NCBI GenBank assembly: GCA_963773155.1 | Contig: CAVZAB010000012.1 | Coordinates: forward strand, 62,001-126,000 | Length of the DNA: 64,000 nucleotides | Source: CAVZAB01 sp963773155 | GTDB taxonomy: Bacteria; Pseudomonadota; Alphaproteobacteria; Rhizobiales; Beijerinckiaceae | Direction of reading: 5' to 3' | Shown here: piece after piece, positions 1-9,369 of the stretch | Layout of the letters: the number at the start of each line of letters is the position of its first letter | Position numbering within the stretch: the stretch's first letter is position 1 | The notes under the pieces: generated by a model | Databases searched by the model: none | Told to the model about the DNA's origin: nothing | What the model saw: only the letters and a program-made list of their open reading frames with translations | Made by a program: the position numbers and the translations under genes

Positions 1-1
1 C

Positions 2-463
2 GGCACTGAACAGGAGCAAATTCTTAACCGTTTCGAATCCCTGCACGCCGCCCCCGATTTTCTGAGCGGCATGGCCCAGGTCATGCAAGCCTGCGTCGTC
101 GAACATCCCGTGACAAAAGCGGTCCTGTTTCTCGAAATCGTTGCGGAATTCAGCCGTAACCCCGAGGTCGGCGCCATCTTGCGTCGGGTTGATCGCGCTA
201 TCCGTTCCTCGCTTGCCGAGGTTCTGGCGCGCGCCAAGGCCGACGGCCGGATCTCACCAAGGGCCGACGTCGATCGCATCGTCGAAGCGATGACGGTAAC
301 CGTTGACGGTCTTGTCATGCGCCGGGTGGTTGATCCCGCGTTCGATCCTCGCGCTGTCGCCGCCTTGTTGACCCAGGCGATCCGCCAGATCGCCGCCGAG
401 GAGACCGCGACCCGCCCAATCCCCTTGGCCTTTGCGGCAGGGCAGAAAGAGGCCGTTCCATGA
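2..463 (+). CDS. TetR/AcrR-family regulator, C-terminal part (5' truncated by window edge)
   Basis: The reading frame is open from base 2 and ends at the TGA at 461-463, so the N-terminal helix-turn-helix lies outside the window. What remains is an all-helical ligand-binding domain ending in the typical TetR_C pattern (VDRIVEAMTVTVDGLVMRR followed by an Ala/Leu-rich last helix). The stop overlaps the next start as ATGA, so the regulator is co-transcribed with the RND adaptor and pump. Family knowledge: TetR proteins in this position usually repress the downstream efflux genes and release DNA on binding a pump substrate. No ligand can be inferred. The internal ATG at 71 is not the real start. 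Confidence 0.8.
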   Translation, partial: GTEQEQILNRFESLHAAPDFLSGMAQVMQACVVEHPVTKAVLFLEIVAEFSRNPEVGAILRRVDRAIRSSLAEVLARAKADGRISPRADVDRIVEAMTVTVDGLVMRRVVDPAFDPRAVAALLTQAIRQIAAEETATRPIPLAFAAGQKEAVP

Positions 464-1746
464 ACCCGCCGCGCAAAGGCCTCGGCCAACAATCGGCGCG
501 GGTGATGGCCCGGCGCAGTGCCGGCGTGGCCCGGTTGCTCGCCCTGACGCTCGCGGTGGCCGGTCTCGCCTTGCCATTCAGCGCGCGGTTGCTTGCCGCC
601 TCAGCCGCGCCGGCCGGTGCGGCCACGATGAGCGAACCGGTTGCACCGGCGGTCACGATCGCCCGGGTCGTCATCCAGGAAATCGTCGAGCGGATCCTGG
701 TCACTGGCACTTTGGTTGCCCGCGATGAGATCCTGGTCGGTCCGGAAATCGAGGGCCTCAGGATCGTCGACATTCTGGTTGACGAGGGTGATCAAGTCGA
801 CAAGGGCCAGGTGATGGCGCGCCTGTCGCGGGATACGCTCGATGCGCAGCTTGCCCAATCGGATGCGACGCTCGCTGTTGCCGATGCAGCGATCGAACAG
901 GCCAAGAGCCAGATCGTCCAGGCCGATGCGGCCTTGGCGCAAAGCGGGCCGGCGCTCGAGCGAGCGCGCGACTTGCTGAAGACCGGATCGGGGACCCAGG
1001 CGCTGCTCGAGCAAAGGGCGGCCGAACAGCGGACCAATGAAGCGCGGCTCACCGCGGCCCGCGACGGTCTCAATTTGGCCTATGCCGACAAGGCCAATAA
1101 GCAGGCGTTGCGACGCGAGATCTTGGTTAGGCTTGCCCGCACCGAGATCAAGGCCCCCTCGGCCGGGCTTGTCTCGCGGCGCTCGGCCCGGCGCGGGGCG
1201 ATCGCGACATCGATCGGCGAGCCTTTGTTTCGGATCATCGCCGGCAACGAAATCGAACTCGATGCCGAAGTGCCGGAACTGCGCCTGTCGAAAATGGCCG
1301 AAAGTCAGAAGGCGGCGGTTTCAATATCCGACGATCTCCTCGTTGAGGGAACGGTCCGGTTGATCTCGCCGGAAGTCGACCGGTTGTCGCGATTGGGCAA
1401 GTTGCGCATCGCGCTCCCCTCCGACCCGCGCATTCGCATCGGCGCCTTTGCCCGCGCTACGATCGAGACGGTCCGTCGCAACGCTCTTGCGGTGCCTTCG
1501 AGCGCCGTTCTTTACGACGGCCGCCAGCCCTTCGTGCAGATCGTTCGCGACGGACGGATCGTGCAGCAATCGGTCAAGATTGGCCTGCAAGTGACCGGCA
1601 TCACCGAAATCGCGTCGGGCTTGCGCGAGGGCGACGTCGTCGTTGCCCGGGCTGGCGCTTTCCTGCGCGACGGCGATGCGGTGCGCTCGGTCGACGCCGC
1701 GGCGGCGGCGCCGAGCAGCTCTGTCGAAGAGGCCGAGGTCAAGTAA
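460..1746 (+). CDS. RND efflux periplasmic adaptor (membrane fusion protein, HlyD/AcrA type)
   Basis: 428 aa. Basic N-terminus, then a hydrophobic stretch at about residues 23-48 that acts as signal peptide or anchor. A lipoyl/barrel-sandwich half follows (GPEIEGLRIVDILVDEGDQV, about 93-112), then a long Ala/Gln-rich coiled-coil hairpin (about 125-215), the second half-motif with IKAPSAGLVSRR, and beta-barrel and membrane-proximal domains. The start overlaps the TetR stop (ATGA) and the stop overlaps the pump start (TAATG), so the three genes form one operon. Family role: it links an inner-membrane RND pump to an outer-membrane channel. No TolC-like gene is adjacent, so a channel encoded elsewhere is implied. 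Substrate unknown. Confidence 0.92.
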   Translation: MNPPRKGLGQQSARVMARRSAGVARLLALTLAVAGLALPFSARLLAASAAPAGAATMSEPVAPAVTIARVVIQEIVERILVTGTLVARDEILVGPEIEGLRIVDILVDEGDQVDKGQVMARLSRDTLDAQLAQSDATLAVADAAIEQAKSQIVQADAALAQSGPALERARDLLKTGSGTQALLEQRAAEQRTNEARLTAARDGLNLAYADKANKQALRREILVRLARTEIKAPSAGLVSRRSARRGAIATSIGEPLFRIIAGNEIELDAEVPELRLSKMAESQKAAVSISDDLLVEGTVRLISPEVDRLSRLGKLRIALPSDPRIRIGAFARATIETVRRNALAVPSSAVLYDGRQPFVQIVRDGRIVQQSVKIGLQVTGITEIASGLREGDVVVARAGAFLRDGDAVRSVDAAAAAPSSSVEEAEVK

Positions 1747-4700
1747 TGTCGATGAATATCTCGGCATGGTCGATCCGCCGTCCGATCGTTTCGATCGTAT
1801 TGTTTGCCGTCTTGTTGGTGCTCGGAGTGTTTTCGTTCAGATCGCTGCCGATCACCCGCTTTCCCAATATTGACGTACCGATCGTATCGGTCACGATCAC
1901 GCAAGCGGGGGCGGCCCCGGCCGAGCTTGAAACACAGGTAACCAAAAAGGTCGAGGATGCGGTCGCCGGCATTGCCGGGGTCAAGCACATTTTCTCGTCG
2001 ATCACCGACGGCACGTCGAGCACGTCGATCGAATTCCGCCTCGAGAGCAACACCGACCGCGCCGTCAACGACGTCAAGGACGCGGTCAGCCGGATTCGGG
2101 CCGACTTGCCGCGCACGATCGATGAACCGATCGTCCGGCGCATTGAGATCGAGGGCGCCGCCATTCTGACCTATGGCGTGGCCGCGGCGACACGATCGAC
2201 GGAGGAAATATCCTGGTTCATCGATGACGTCGTGATCCGCAAATTGCAGAGCGTGCGCGGGGTTGCCAGTATCGATCGGGTTGGCGGCGTGGACCGCGAA
2301 ATTCGGGTCGCCATAGACCCGGACAAATTGGTCGCCCTCGGCATTACGGCGGCCGACGTCAATCGGCAATTGCTTGCCACCAGCGTTGATGTCGCCGGCG
2401 GACGCGGCGAGGTTGCCGGGCGCGAACAGGCGATCCGGACGCTGGCCGGCGCTCGCCGGATTGAGGAACTCGCGGCGACCACCATCGCGCTGCCAGGCGC
2501 GCGCACTGTGCGGCTGTCCGAACTCGGCACCATCAGCGATGGGGCGGCCGAGCCGCGGCTGTTTGCGCGGCTGAACGGCGAGCCGGTCGTCGCCTTCAGC
2601 GTATTCCGTGCCAAGGGTGAGAGCGATGCGCGCGTGGCCGAGTTGATCGGCGCCAAAATCGAAGAATTGCGCCGCGAAAACCCTGAGTATGGCATTACCC
2701 TGATCGACAGTTCCGTCAATTACACGGTCGGCAATTATCTCTCCGCCATGGAGGGCCTGGTCGAAGGCGCGGTGCTCGCCGTGCTCGTTGTTTTCCTGTT
2801 TCTGCGCGACTGGCGGGCGACGGTCATTTCGGCCATTGCCCTGCCGCTTTCGGCCCTGCCGACATTCTGGGCAATGAGCCTCATGGGCTTTTCGCTCAAC
2901 CTCGTCAGCCTGCTTGCGATAACGCTGGCAACCGGCGTACTTGTCGACGATGCGATAGTCGAAATCGAAAATATCGTCCGCCACATGCGGATGGGCAAAT
3001 CACCCTATCGGGCCGCGCTCGAGGCGGCCGATGAGATCGGCCTGGCGGTCATTGCGATAACGCTGACCATTGTCGCGGTCTTTGCGCCGGTCAGTTTCAT
3101 GGGCGGCATCGCCGGGCAATATTTCAAGCAATTCGGCCTGAGCGTCGCGGTGGCGGTGCTCTTTTCGCTGCTGGTTGCGCGCCTCGTCACGCCGATGCTT
3201 GCCGCGTATTTTCTGCGCCCGCAGCGCCATCACCCGCCGGGCGACGGATTGATCATGCGGACCTATACCCGGATCGTGGGGTTTTCCGTGCGCCATCGCT
3301 GGCTGACGCTGGTGCTCGGGCTCGGTATTTTCGCCTTGTCGCTTTATTCGACCAACTTCTTGCCGAAGGGCTTCATTCCGGCCGGCGACGAGGCGCGCCT
3401 GCTGATCTCGCTCGAATTGCCGCCCGGATCGCGCCTCGTCGATACGCAAAGGGTGACCGACGAAATCACCCACCGCCTGAAGCGCCGTGCGGAAATCGCC
3501 AGTGTCTTCGTCAACGGCGGTCAGTTGATCGGCAATGGCGGCAAGGAAATCCGCAAAGCGGCGATCACTGTCAATCTCGTTCACAAGACTAAGCGCGGCC
3601 TCACCCAGAAGCAGGTCGAGGCGGCGATCGGCCAGGATCTCGCGGATATTCCGGATATTCGCTACTGGTTCGTGCAGGGTAATGGCCAGCGCGGCCTGTC
3701 ACTGATCATCGCCGGCAACGACAATGCGACGGTCAATCGGGTCGCCGCGCAATTGCAAAGCCAGATGAAGCGGATCCCAATCCTCTCCCTTCCGGTCTCG
3801 ACGGCTTCGCTCGACCGCCCGGAAATCCAGATCCGGCCGAAGGTGGATTTGGCCGCCGATCTCGGCGTGTCCACCGAAGCCATTTCGGAAACGATCCGGC
3901 TCGCGACGATTGGCGATATCGGCGCCAATCTGGCCAAGTTCGACGCGGGCGACCGTCTGATCCCGATCCGGGTCGAATTGGTCGACGAGGCAAGGACCGA
4001 CCTTGCGATTTTGGAATCCCTGAAGGTGCGGACGAATTCGGGGGCCAACGTGCCGCTGTCGACGGTCGCCGACATTGGCTTTGCCCAGGGGCCGACGAAT
4101 ATCGACCGCTACGATCGGACCCGGCGGGTCGCCGTCGAGGCTGACCTCGTCGGCGACGCGCCGCTCGGTGACGCCCTCGAGCGGGTCTATCAGCTGCCGA
4201 TTATGCAGGCGCTGCCGCCCGGCATATCGATCAAGCAATTCGGCGATGCCGAGATCCAGACCGAAGTGTTCCAGGGCTTTGCAACCGCCATGGGTGCCGG
4301 CCTGATGATGGTCTATGGTGTTCTTGTTTTGCTCTTTGCAAGCGTCCTGCAGCCGATCACCATCCTGTTCTCGCTGCCCTTGTCGATCGGCGGCGTCATT
4401 CTGGCGCTCTACATCACCAACAAGGCCGTCTCCATGCCGGTCGTCATCGGCATTCTCATGCTAATCGGCATTGTCACCAAGAACGCTATTATGCTGGTCG
4501 ATTTTGCGGTCGAGCAGATGGCGCGCGGCGTCCCGCGCACCGAGGCCATTGTCGACGCCGGCCGCAAGCGCGCCCGGCCGATCGTCATGACGACAATCGC
4601 CATGGCGGCCGGCATGCTGCCCTCGGCGCTCGCGCTTGGCGATGGCGGCGAATTTCGGGCGCCGATGGCGATCGGCGTCATCGGCGGGCTGCTGGTTTCA

Positions 4701-4892
4701 ACCGTCTTGTCACTTGTTTTCGTCCCGGCCGTGTTCACGATCATGGACAGTGTCGGCGGTTTCATCTGGTGGCTGTTCGGCCGATTTGTCGGGAAGGCGG
4801 ACGAGCCCGCGGCGACTGCGCCAGGCACCCACGCTGGAGCGGTCGAGACGCTGGCGCCGCTTGGTCTGGGCATCCGTCAGGCGGCCGAATAG
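1746..4892 (+). CDS. RND multidrug efflux transporter permease (HAE1/AcrB type)
   Basis: 1048 aa, the usual length of an AcrB-type pump. TM1 lies at about residues 11-31, followed by the first porter loop (FPNIDVPIVSVT). The TM4 proton-relay region reads ATGVLVDDAIVEIENIVRHM, with the two adjacent aspartates expected in RND proteins. TM clusters recur at about 330-480 and 850-1010, with the second periplasmic loop between. The start overlaps the adaptor stop by one base (TAATG). The C-terminal tail is Ala-rich. Hydrophobic and amphiphilic exporters (HAE) use proton motive force; the actual substrate cannot be read from sequence. It is the last gene of the operon. Confidence 0.93.
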   Translation: MSMNISAWSIRRPIVSIVLFAVLLVLGVFSFRSLPITRFPNIDVPIVSVTITQAGAAPAELETQVTKKVEDAVAGIAGVKHIFSSITDGTSSTSIEFRLESNTDRAVNDVKDAVSRIRADLPRTIDEPIVRRIEIEGAAILTYGVAAATRSTEEISWFIDDVVIRKLQSVRGVASIDRVGGVDREIRVAIDPDKLVALGITAADVNRQLLATSVDVAGGRGEVAGREQAIRTLAGARRIEELAATTIALPGARTVRLSELGTISDGAAEPRLFARLNGEPVVAFSVFRAKGESDARVAELIGAKIEELRRENPEYGITLIDSSVNYTVGNYLSAMEGLVEGAVLAVLVVFLFLRDWRATVISAIALPLSALPTFWAMSLMGFSLNLVSLLAITLATGVLVDDAIVEIENIVRHMRMGKSPYRAALEAADEIGLAVIAITLTIVAVFAPVSFMGGIAGQYFKQFGLSVAVAVLFSLLVARLVTPMLAAYFLRPQRHHPPGDGLIMRTYTRIVGFSVRHRWLTLVLGLGIFALSLYSTNFLPKGFIPAGDEARLLISLELPPGSRLVDTQRVTDEITHRLKRRAEIASVFVNGGQLIGNGGKEIRKAAITVNLVHKTKRGLTQKQVEAAIGQDLADIPDIRYWFVQGNGQRGLSLIIAGNDNATVNRVAAQLQSQMKRIPILSLPVSTASLDRPEIQIRPKVDLAADLGVSTEAISETIRLATIGDIGANLAKFDAGDRLIPIRVELVDEARTDLAILESLKVRTNSGANVPLSTVADIGFAQGPTNIDRYDRTRRVAVEADLVGDAPLGDALERVYQLPIMQALPPGISIKQFGDAEIQTEVFQGFATAMGAGLMMVYGVLVLLFASVLQPITILFSLPLSIGGVILALYITNKAVSMPVVIGILMLIGIVTKNAIMLVDFAVEQMARGVPRTEAIVDAGRKRARPIVMTTIAMAAGMLPSALALGDGGEFRAPMAIGVIGGLLVSTVLSLVFVPAVFTIMDSVGGFIWWLFGRFVGKADEPAATAPGTHAGAVETLAPLGLGIRQAAE

Positions 4893-4970
4893 GCCGGCCA
4901 CCCAAAACGTTCGACAGCGGCGCGAGGGTGCGCCATCCTGCCGGTCGAGATCGGTAACGCCGGACGGGAC

Positions 4971-5615
4971 ATGTCGATGAAGGATTATGGGCTGACGGGC
5001 GAGACCTTGGCGATCATGCGGCTTTCGCCGGTCATTCCCGTGCTGACGCTGCGGGGTCCCGAGGACGGCCTGCGCCTGGCGCTGGCACTGGCCGAGGGCG
5101 GGCTGAGCGTGCTCGAGGTCACGCTGCGCACGGCCGGCGCGCTCGCCGCCCTGGCAGCGATCCGCAAGGCTAGGCCAGACATTGTGCTGGGCGCCGGTAC
5201 GATCACCGATCCGGCCCAAATCGCCGCCGCTGTCGACGCTGGCGCGGCCTTTTTGGTCAGCCCCGGCATGACGACCAGCCTCCTCGCGGCGGCAGTCGAA
5301 GCACCGGTTCCATTTCTCCCGGGTGCGGCGACCGCGTCGGAAGCGATGACGCTCAGGGCACGCGGCTTTCGCGCCTTGAAATTCTTTCCGGCCGAGGCAG
5401 CGGGCGGCATTGCCTATCTGGCCTCGCTTGCCGGGCCGCTCGCCGACCTGACCTTTTGCCCGACCGGCGGCATCGACGCGGCGCGGGCGCGGCAATATCT
5501 CGCACTTGCCAATGTCGCATGCGTCGGCGGCTCCTGGATGGTGCCAAAGGCGTTGGTCGAAACTGGCGATTATCCGGCGATTACCCAATTGGCCGCCGCC
5601 GCGGCCGCGCTCTAG
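4971..5615 (+). CDS. eda: 2-dehydro-3-deoxy-phosphogluconate (KDPG) aldolase family
   Basis: 214 aa TIM-barrel class I aldolase. Visible motifs are the VLEVTLRT strand with its glutamate, VLGAGTITDP, FLVSPGMT, the Schiff-base lysine in ALKFFPAE (about residue 130) and FCPTGGI for phosphate binding. It splits KDPG to pyruvate and glyceraldehyde-3-phosphate in the Entner-Doudoroff pathway; relatives use KDPGal or 2-keto-4-hydroxyglutarate. No edd-like gene is adjacent, although an IlvD/Edd-family dehydratase sits at 31-32.9 kb. The 3' end overlaps the convergent DMT gene by four bases. A second in-frame ATG two codons downstream is an alternative start. Confidence 0.9.
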   Translation: MSMKDYGLTGETLAIMRLSPVIPVLTLRGPEDGLRLALALAEGGLSVLEVTLRTAGALAALAAIRKARPDIVLGAGTITDPAQIAAAVDAGAAFLVSPGMTTSLLAAAVEAPVPFLPGAATASEAMTLRARGFRALKFFPAEAAGGIAYLASLAGPLADLTFCPTGGIDAARARQYLALANVACVGGSWMVPKALVETGDYPAITQLAAAAAAL

Positions 5616-6544
5616 ACCTGTCCGTTGGCCGAAATCTGGCGTTCCCTTCGCCAAAGATAAAGACCTGAGGCGATGACAATCGCGGCGCCGATCAAGGTCG
5701 AGGGCCCGGGGAGGTCGTGGAAGACGAGGTAGCCGAGCGCGCTCATCCAGAGGATTTGCGTGTAAACGAAGGGTGCCAAAACCGCCGCTGGCGCCCGCTC
5801 GTGGGCGAGGATCAGCAGCCAATGGCCGAAGGTCCCGCAAAATCCCATGAAGGCCATTAGCAGCCAGGTGGTCAGGTCTGGCGGCCAGACCCATAGGAAG
5901 GGCAGCAGCGGGGTGACAACCAGGATGCCGGCCACGGTCGAATAGATCAGGGTCGTGCGGGCCGAATTGTGGCTGGCGAGCAGACGGGTTAACAGGACAT
6001 AGCCAGCATAGGCGAAGACCCCGATGACAGAAAACAGCACCGCCGGCTGCAAGGCGGCATTGCCCGGCCAGGTGACGATGATGACCCCGAGGAAACCTGC
6101 GAAAATGGCCGCAAAGCGCTGGCGGCCGACCGATTCGCCGAGCAGCGGGCCGGCAAGAAGGGCGACAACGAGGGGCAAAGAGAAAGAAATCGATATGGTC
6201 TCGGCGAGTTGCAGAGAGCGCAGGGCGAAGAAATTCAGGGCGGTCGACGCCAACAGCAGGAACGAGCGCAGCAATTGGATCTTGACCCGACTGCTCACCA
6301 GCACGCCGGGCGTGGTCAAAGGATTGGCGAAGATAAGCGCGAACAAGGAGGCCATGGCATAGCGCGCCCAGATGACCTGCCAGACCGGCAGGCTATGGCT
6401 GAGCCCTTTGGCCGTCGTATCAAGGCAGGAAAAGCAGACGAGCGCGCCGCAGGCCATCAGAATGCCGCTTCGGCGGGCCCGCCGCTCAGCAGCGCTTGTC
6501 GCCTCCAGCGATGCGGCCGACTGACGGCCGGCCCGCGCTACCAT
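5612..6544 (-). CDS. DMT-superfamily (EamA) metabolite exporter
   Basis: 310 aa with about ten hydrophobic segments arranged as two EamA repeats (about residues 28-160 and 170-300). Examples are LVCFSCLDTTAKGL at the start of repeat 1 and a GHWLLILAHERAPAAVLAP segment in repeat 2, the conserved mid-repeat pattern of the 10-TM drug/metabolite exporters. It lies in the inner membrane. Its start region overlaps the end of the upstream flavoprotein gene by 7 bp, suggesting co-transcription. Substrate not predictable. Confidence 0.85.
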   Translation of the reverse strand: MVARAGRQSAASLEATSAAERRARRSGILMACGALVCFSCLDTTAKGLSHSLPVWQVIWARYAMASLFALIFANPLTTPGVLVSSRVKIQLLRSFLLLASTALNFFALRSLQLAETISISFSLPLVVALLAGPLLGESVGRQRFAAIFAGFLGVIIVTWPGNAALQPAVLFSVIGVFAYAGYVLLTRLLASHNSARTTLIYSTVAGILVVTPLLPFLWVWPPDLTTWLLMAFMGFCGTFGHWLLILAHERAPAAVLAPFVYTQILWMSALGYLVFHDLPGPSTLIGAAIVIASGLYLWRRERQISANGQV

Positions 6545-7119
6545 TGCGCGAAATGCCGTTCGACCTTCGCCAAAAAGGCGCGGCGGCGCGTTGCCGTCGT
6601 ATTGTTCATGTCATAATGGCCAAGAAAGCAACAGGCGCCGTGGGGATCGATCAAAAAGCGCAACATGCGCTTGACGCTGCGGCGTGGCGGATCGCCGTTC
6701 AGCATCGCCCGCCAGCGCCCACCCCCATAGGTGCACACGGCGCTCAGCCGCTTGATGTTGCCCAACGAGGCGTCATAACCGCTGCCGGAGAGTTGGAAGG
6801 ATACGCCGGGCAAAAATACGCGGTCGAGATAGCCTTTGAGGATCGCCGGAAAACCGAAATTCCACACCGGGAAGACGAGAACCAGCGCCTCGGCCGCGAG
6901 CAGCCGCTCAACGTCGCGCGCCACCGGCCGGCGGTTGATCGAGGTGTCATGATAGGCAATCCGCTCCTGGCGTGACAGCACAGGGTCGAAACCCTCGGCA
7001 TAGAGGTCGCAATCGTCGACGCTATGACCGGCGGAGCGCAGGGTATCGACGCAGGCCGCATGCAGACCCGCAACAAAGCTTGTCTCGAGCGGATGGGCGT
7101 AGACGACGAGCACTCTCAT
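6538..7119 (-). CDS. NAD(P)H dehydrogenase (quinone)/flavodoxin-fold oxidoreductase
   Basis: 193 aa. The N-terminus MRVLVVYAHPLETSF is the FMN/FAD phosphate-binding segment of the NQO1/KefF/MdaB group (YAHP motif). FPVWNFGFPAILKGYLDRVF is the characteristic flavin-binding loop, and VCTYGG matches the third motif. Family members carry out two-electron reduction of quinones or related electrophiles with NAD(P)H in the cytosol. It overlaps the DMT exporter downstream, so the pair may act together on a redox-active compound; that is inference. Confidence 0.85.
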   Translation of the reverse strand: MRVLVVYAHPLETSFVAGLHAACVDTLRSAGHSVDDCDLYAEGFDPVLSRQERIAYHDTSINRRPVARDVERLLAAEALVLVFPVWNFGFPAILKGYLDRVFLPGVSFQLSGSGYDASLGNIKRLSAVCTYGGGRWRAMLNGDPPRRSVKRMLRFLIDPHGACCFLGHYDMNNTTATRRRAFLAKVERHFAQW

Positions 7120-7194
7120 GATCGGGTAACCGCGCAGCGACAGGCCAGGTGGGGTGGTCTGCGGGCGCAGCCCATCGCGAAAGTGCCGACAAGT

Positions 7195-8520
7195 TTATGG
7201 CGCATCGTCGCAAGTCCCGCCGTCGTCAAGCTCGCTATAATCGGGGGGCACGGCCTTCAGAATCCGGCCGGCGCGCAGCACGCTTCGCGCGCAATGCGGG
7301 CGGGCAAAAAGCTGGCTATGATCTAGTGCCTTCAGAATAACGAGGTCGGCGCTTGCGCCGGCGGCAAGCCGGCCGAGATCCGGCCGGCCGAGCGCGGCAG
7401 CGGGCGTGCTGGTTACCGCGCGAACCCAGCCTTCGAAAGGATGATCGAGATGAAGGAGCCGGGTGCCTTCGCGCCAGACCTCGAGCATGTCGAGATCGCC
7501 ATAGGCGTGGAACGGGTCGCGGGTATTGTCGCTTGCGATCATCACCGCAACGCCGGCGGCCCGCAATTCGTGCAAGGCGGTGACGCCGCGCCAGCGCGGC
7601 GTCACCGCCCTGACGCGATCCTGCAAATAGGCATTGCACAGCGGCAGCGAGACGACCGAGATCCCCGCCGCGGCGACGAGTTCAATCGTCAGGCTGGCTT
7701 CTTCTTTTGGCTGGCGAGCGAGCGAACAGCAATGGCCGGCGAGGATGCGGCCCTGGAAGCGAAAGGCCAGCGCGGTCTCGGCTATCGTGCGCAGCGTGTT
7801 TGCCGCGGGATCCTGGGTCTCGTCGACATGGAAGTCGAGGTCGTAGCCCTTGTCGCTTGCCAACCGGAACAGCCGGTCGAGCGCGGCCGGCAGCGCGGCA
7901 GTCGGATAGGTGACGGCGCCAAGCGTCGTGCCGAAATTGTCGAGTGCCCAGACGATGTCGCGCATGTGACGATCGTCGAGCGCGAGATCGACCGGGAATA
8001 GGGGAACGCCGGTCAGGTCGATCTTGCCCGCCCACGCCGTTTTGAGCGCGTGGAATACCGGCCATGAGATCCGGGTCTGCGGGCCGATACTGTCGATATG
8101 GGTCCGCATCGCGATCGTGCCATGCGCATAGGCGCAGCGTAGCCCGAACTCCATGCGCCGGCGGACGTCGGCGGAATTCCAGTTGCGGCTTCGGTCCTCG
8201 CTGACGCTCTGCAGGGCGGCGGCGAAAGTGCCGTCCGGATTGGCGGCCCGTGGCCAGATGTGACCTTTGTCGAGATGGACATGGGCATCGACCAAGCAGG
8301 GGACGGCAATGCATCCACCAAGATCGACGAGCGGCAGGGCGCGGCGATCCGGGCCGCCGGCCGGCTGCACAGACGCGATTGTGCCAGCAGCGATATCGAT
8401 GTCGATCAAAGACCAGCCGTCGGCGTCGCTGGAGGCAGGGCAATCGATCAGACAATGCGGGACGCGTGCGTTGAGGATGCGCCAATGGTCAACGGGGAGG
8501 GGGCGGAATAGGGGTGCCAC
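7195..8520 (-). CDS. Cytosine-deaminase-like amidohydrolase (metal-dependent, CodA type)
   Basis: 441 aa, GTG start at 8520 directly after the permease stop, with an AGAGGT-like ribosome site. Amidohydrolase-superfamily features in order: beta-strand cap, VDAHVHLDKGH (HxH metal site, about residue 79), the His of DFHVDET (about 229), GHCCSL (about 260) and IASDNTRDPFH (about 324, catalytic Asp). This pattern matches the cytosine deaminase/isoguanine deaminase group. It is the last gene of an operon encoding an NMT1-type ABC importer, so it probably acts on the imported compound. A pyrimidine, triazine or related N-heterocycle is the natural guess; specificity cannot be assigned. Confidence 0.85.
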   Translation of the reverse strand: MAPLFRPLPVDHWRILNARVPHCLIDCPASSDADGWSLIDIDIAAGTIASVQPAGGPDRRALPLVDLGGCIAVPCLVDAHVHLDKGHIWPRAANPDGTFAAALQSVSEDRSRNWNSADVRRRMEFGLRCAYAHGTIAMRTHIDSIGPQTRISWPVFHALKTAWAGKIDLTGVPLFPVDLALDDRHMRDIVWALDNFGTTLGAVTYPTAALPAALDRLFRLASDKGYDLDFHVDETQDPAANTLRTIAETALAFRFQGRILAGHCCSLARQPKEEASLTIELVAAAGISVVSLPLCNAYLQDRVRAVTPRWRGVTALHELRAAGVAVMIASDNTRDPFHAYGDLDMLEVWREGTRLLHLDHPFEGWVRAVTSTPAAALGRPDLGRLAAGASADLVILKALDHSQLFARPHCARSVLRAGRILKAVPPDYSELDDGGTCDDAP

Positions 8521-9369
8521 TCAGACCTCTCGCCGGCGCGCGCTGTCGTGCCAATGACGGAGCGACCAATAGCTGATTATGGTGAACAGACCGAAAATCA
8601 GGATTCCCGTCAGGGAAATCAACAGCAGCGCCGCAAACATCCGCGGGATATTCAACCGGTAACCGGATTCGACGATCCGAAAGGCGAGGCCAGCGCCCTG
8701 TCCAGCCGAGCCGGCGGCAATTTCCGCGACAATGGCACCGATCAGGGCGAGACCGCCGCCGATCCGTAGACCACCGAGAAAATAGGGCAAGGCCGAGGGC
8801 AGCCGGAGGCGCAGCAATTGCTGCTGAGGAGTCGCTCCATACAGGTCGAACAGGTCGACCAGATTGTGGTCGGCTGAGGCGAGGCCGAGCGCCGTGTTGG
8901 ACAGGATCGGGAAAAAGGCGACGACAAAGGCACAGACCAATACGGCGGTTTCGGGTTCGAGATAGATCAGCAGCAGCGGCGCGATCGCGACAATTGGAGT
9001 CACCTGCAGTGCAACGGCAAAGGGCAAAAACGAGCGTTCGATCCATTTTGATCGGGTCAATACGAGGGCGAGTGCGACACCGCCTGCGACCGCCGCCAGC
9101 AGGGCCAGGAATGTGATCCGCAGGGTAACCCACAGCGACCCGGACAGGGTCGGCCAATCGGCAACGAGCGTTGTGACAATCCGGCTCGGTGCCGGCAGGA
9201 CATAGGGTGGGATGTCGCGCAGCCGCACCGCGGCTTCCCAGCCGCCAATTGCCGCGGCCAGGACCAGGATCGGCATGAGGATGGCGAAGACGCTGTCGCG
9301 GTTGATGCGCCAGGCGGGCGGCTCGCCGTCGACCAGCGATCCGCCGGTTTCGTCCGGCGCTGGTCTCAC
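8521..9369 (-). CDS. ABC transporter permease (SsuC/ThiX/TauC type)
   Basis: 282 aa from the GTG at 9369, which overlaps the stop of the ATPase gene (GTGA). A longer frame to 9600 exists but only by running antisense through the ATPase gene. About six TM helices; the EAA-type cytoplasmic loop is around DLFDLYGATPQQQLLRLRLPSALPYFLGGLRI, the coupling helix for the ATPase. With the neighbouring ATPase and NMT1-type binding protein it forms an importer of the nitrate/sulfonate/taurine/pyrimidine-precursor class. Gene order: binding protein, ATPase, permease, amidohydrolase. Confidence 0.9.
   Translation of the reverse strand: MRPAPDETGGSLVDGEPPAWRINRDSVFAILMPILVLAAAIGGWEAAVRLRDIPPYVLPAPSRIVTTLVADWPTLSGSLWVTLRITFLALLAAVAGGVALALVLTRSKWIERSFLPFAVALQVTPIVAIAPLLLIYLEPETAVLVCAFVVAFFPILSNTALGLASADHNLVDLFDLYGATPQQQLLRLRLPSALPYFLGGLRIGGGLALIGAIVAEIAAGSAGQGAGLAFRIVESGYRLNIPRMFAALLLISLTGILIFGLFTIISYWSLRHWHDSARRREV

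Noticed and set aside
1512..2984. 490-aa minus-strand open frame opposite the RND genes
   Set aside because: Arg/Asp-rich composition and no motifs; exact antisense of the adaptor and pump genes, which have clear domains.
4710..5894. 394-aa minus-strand open frame across the pump end and eda
   Set aside because: Antisense of two well-supported genes and no recognisable domain.
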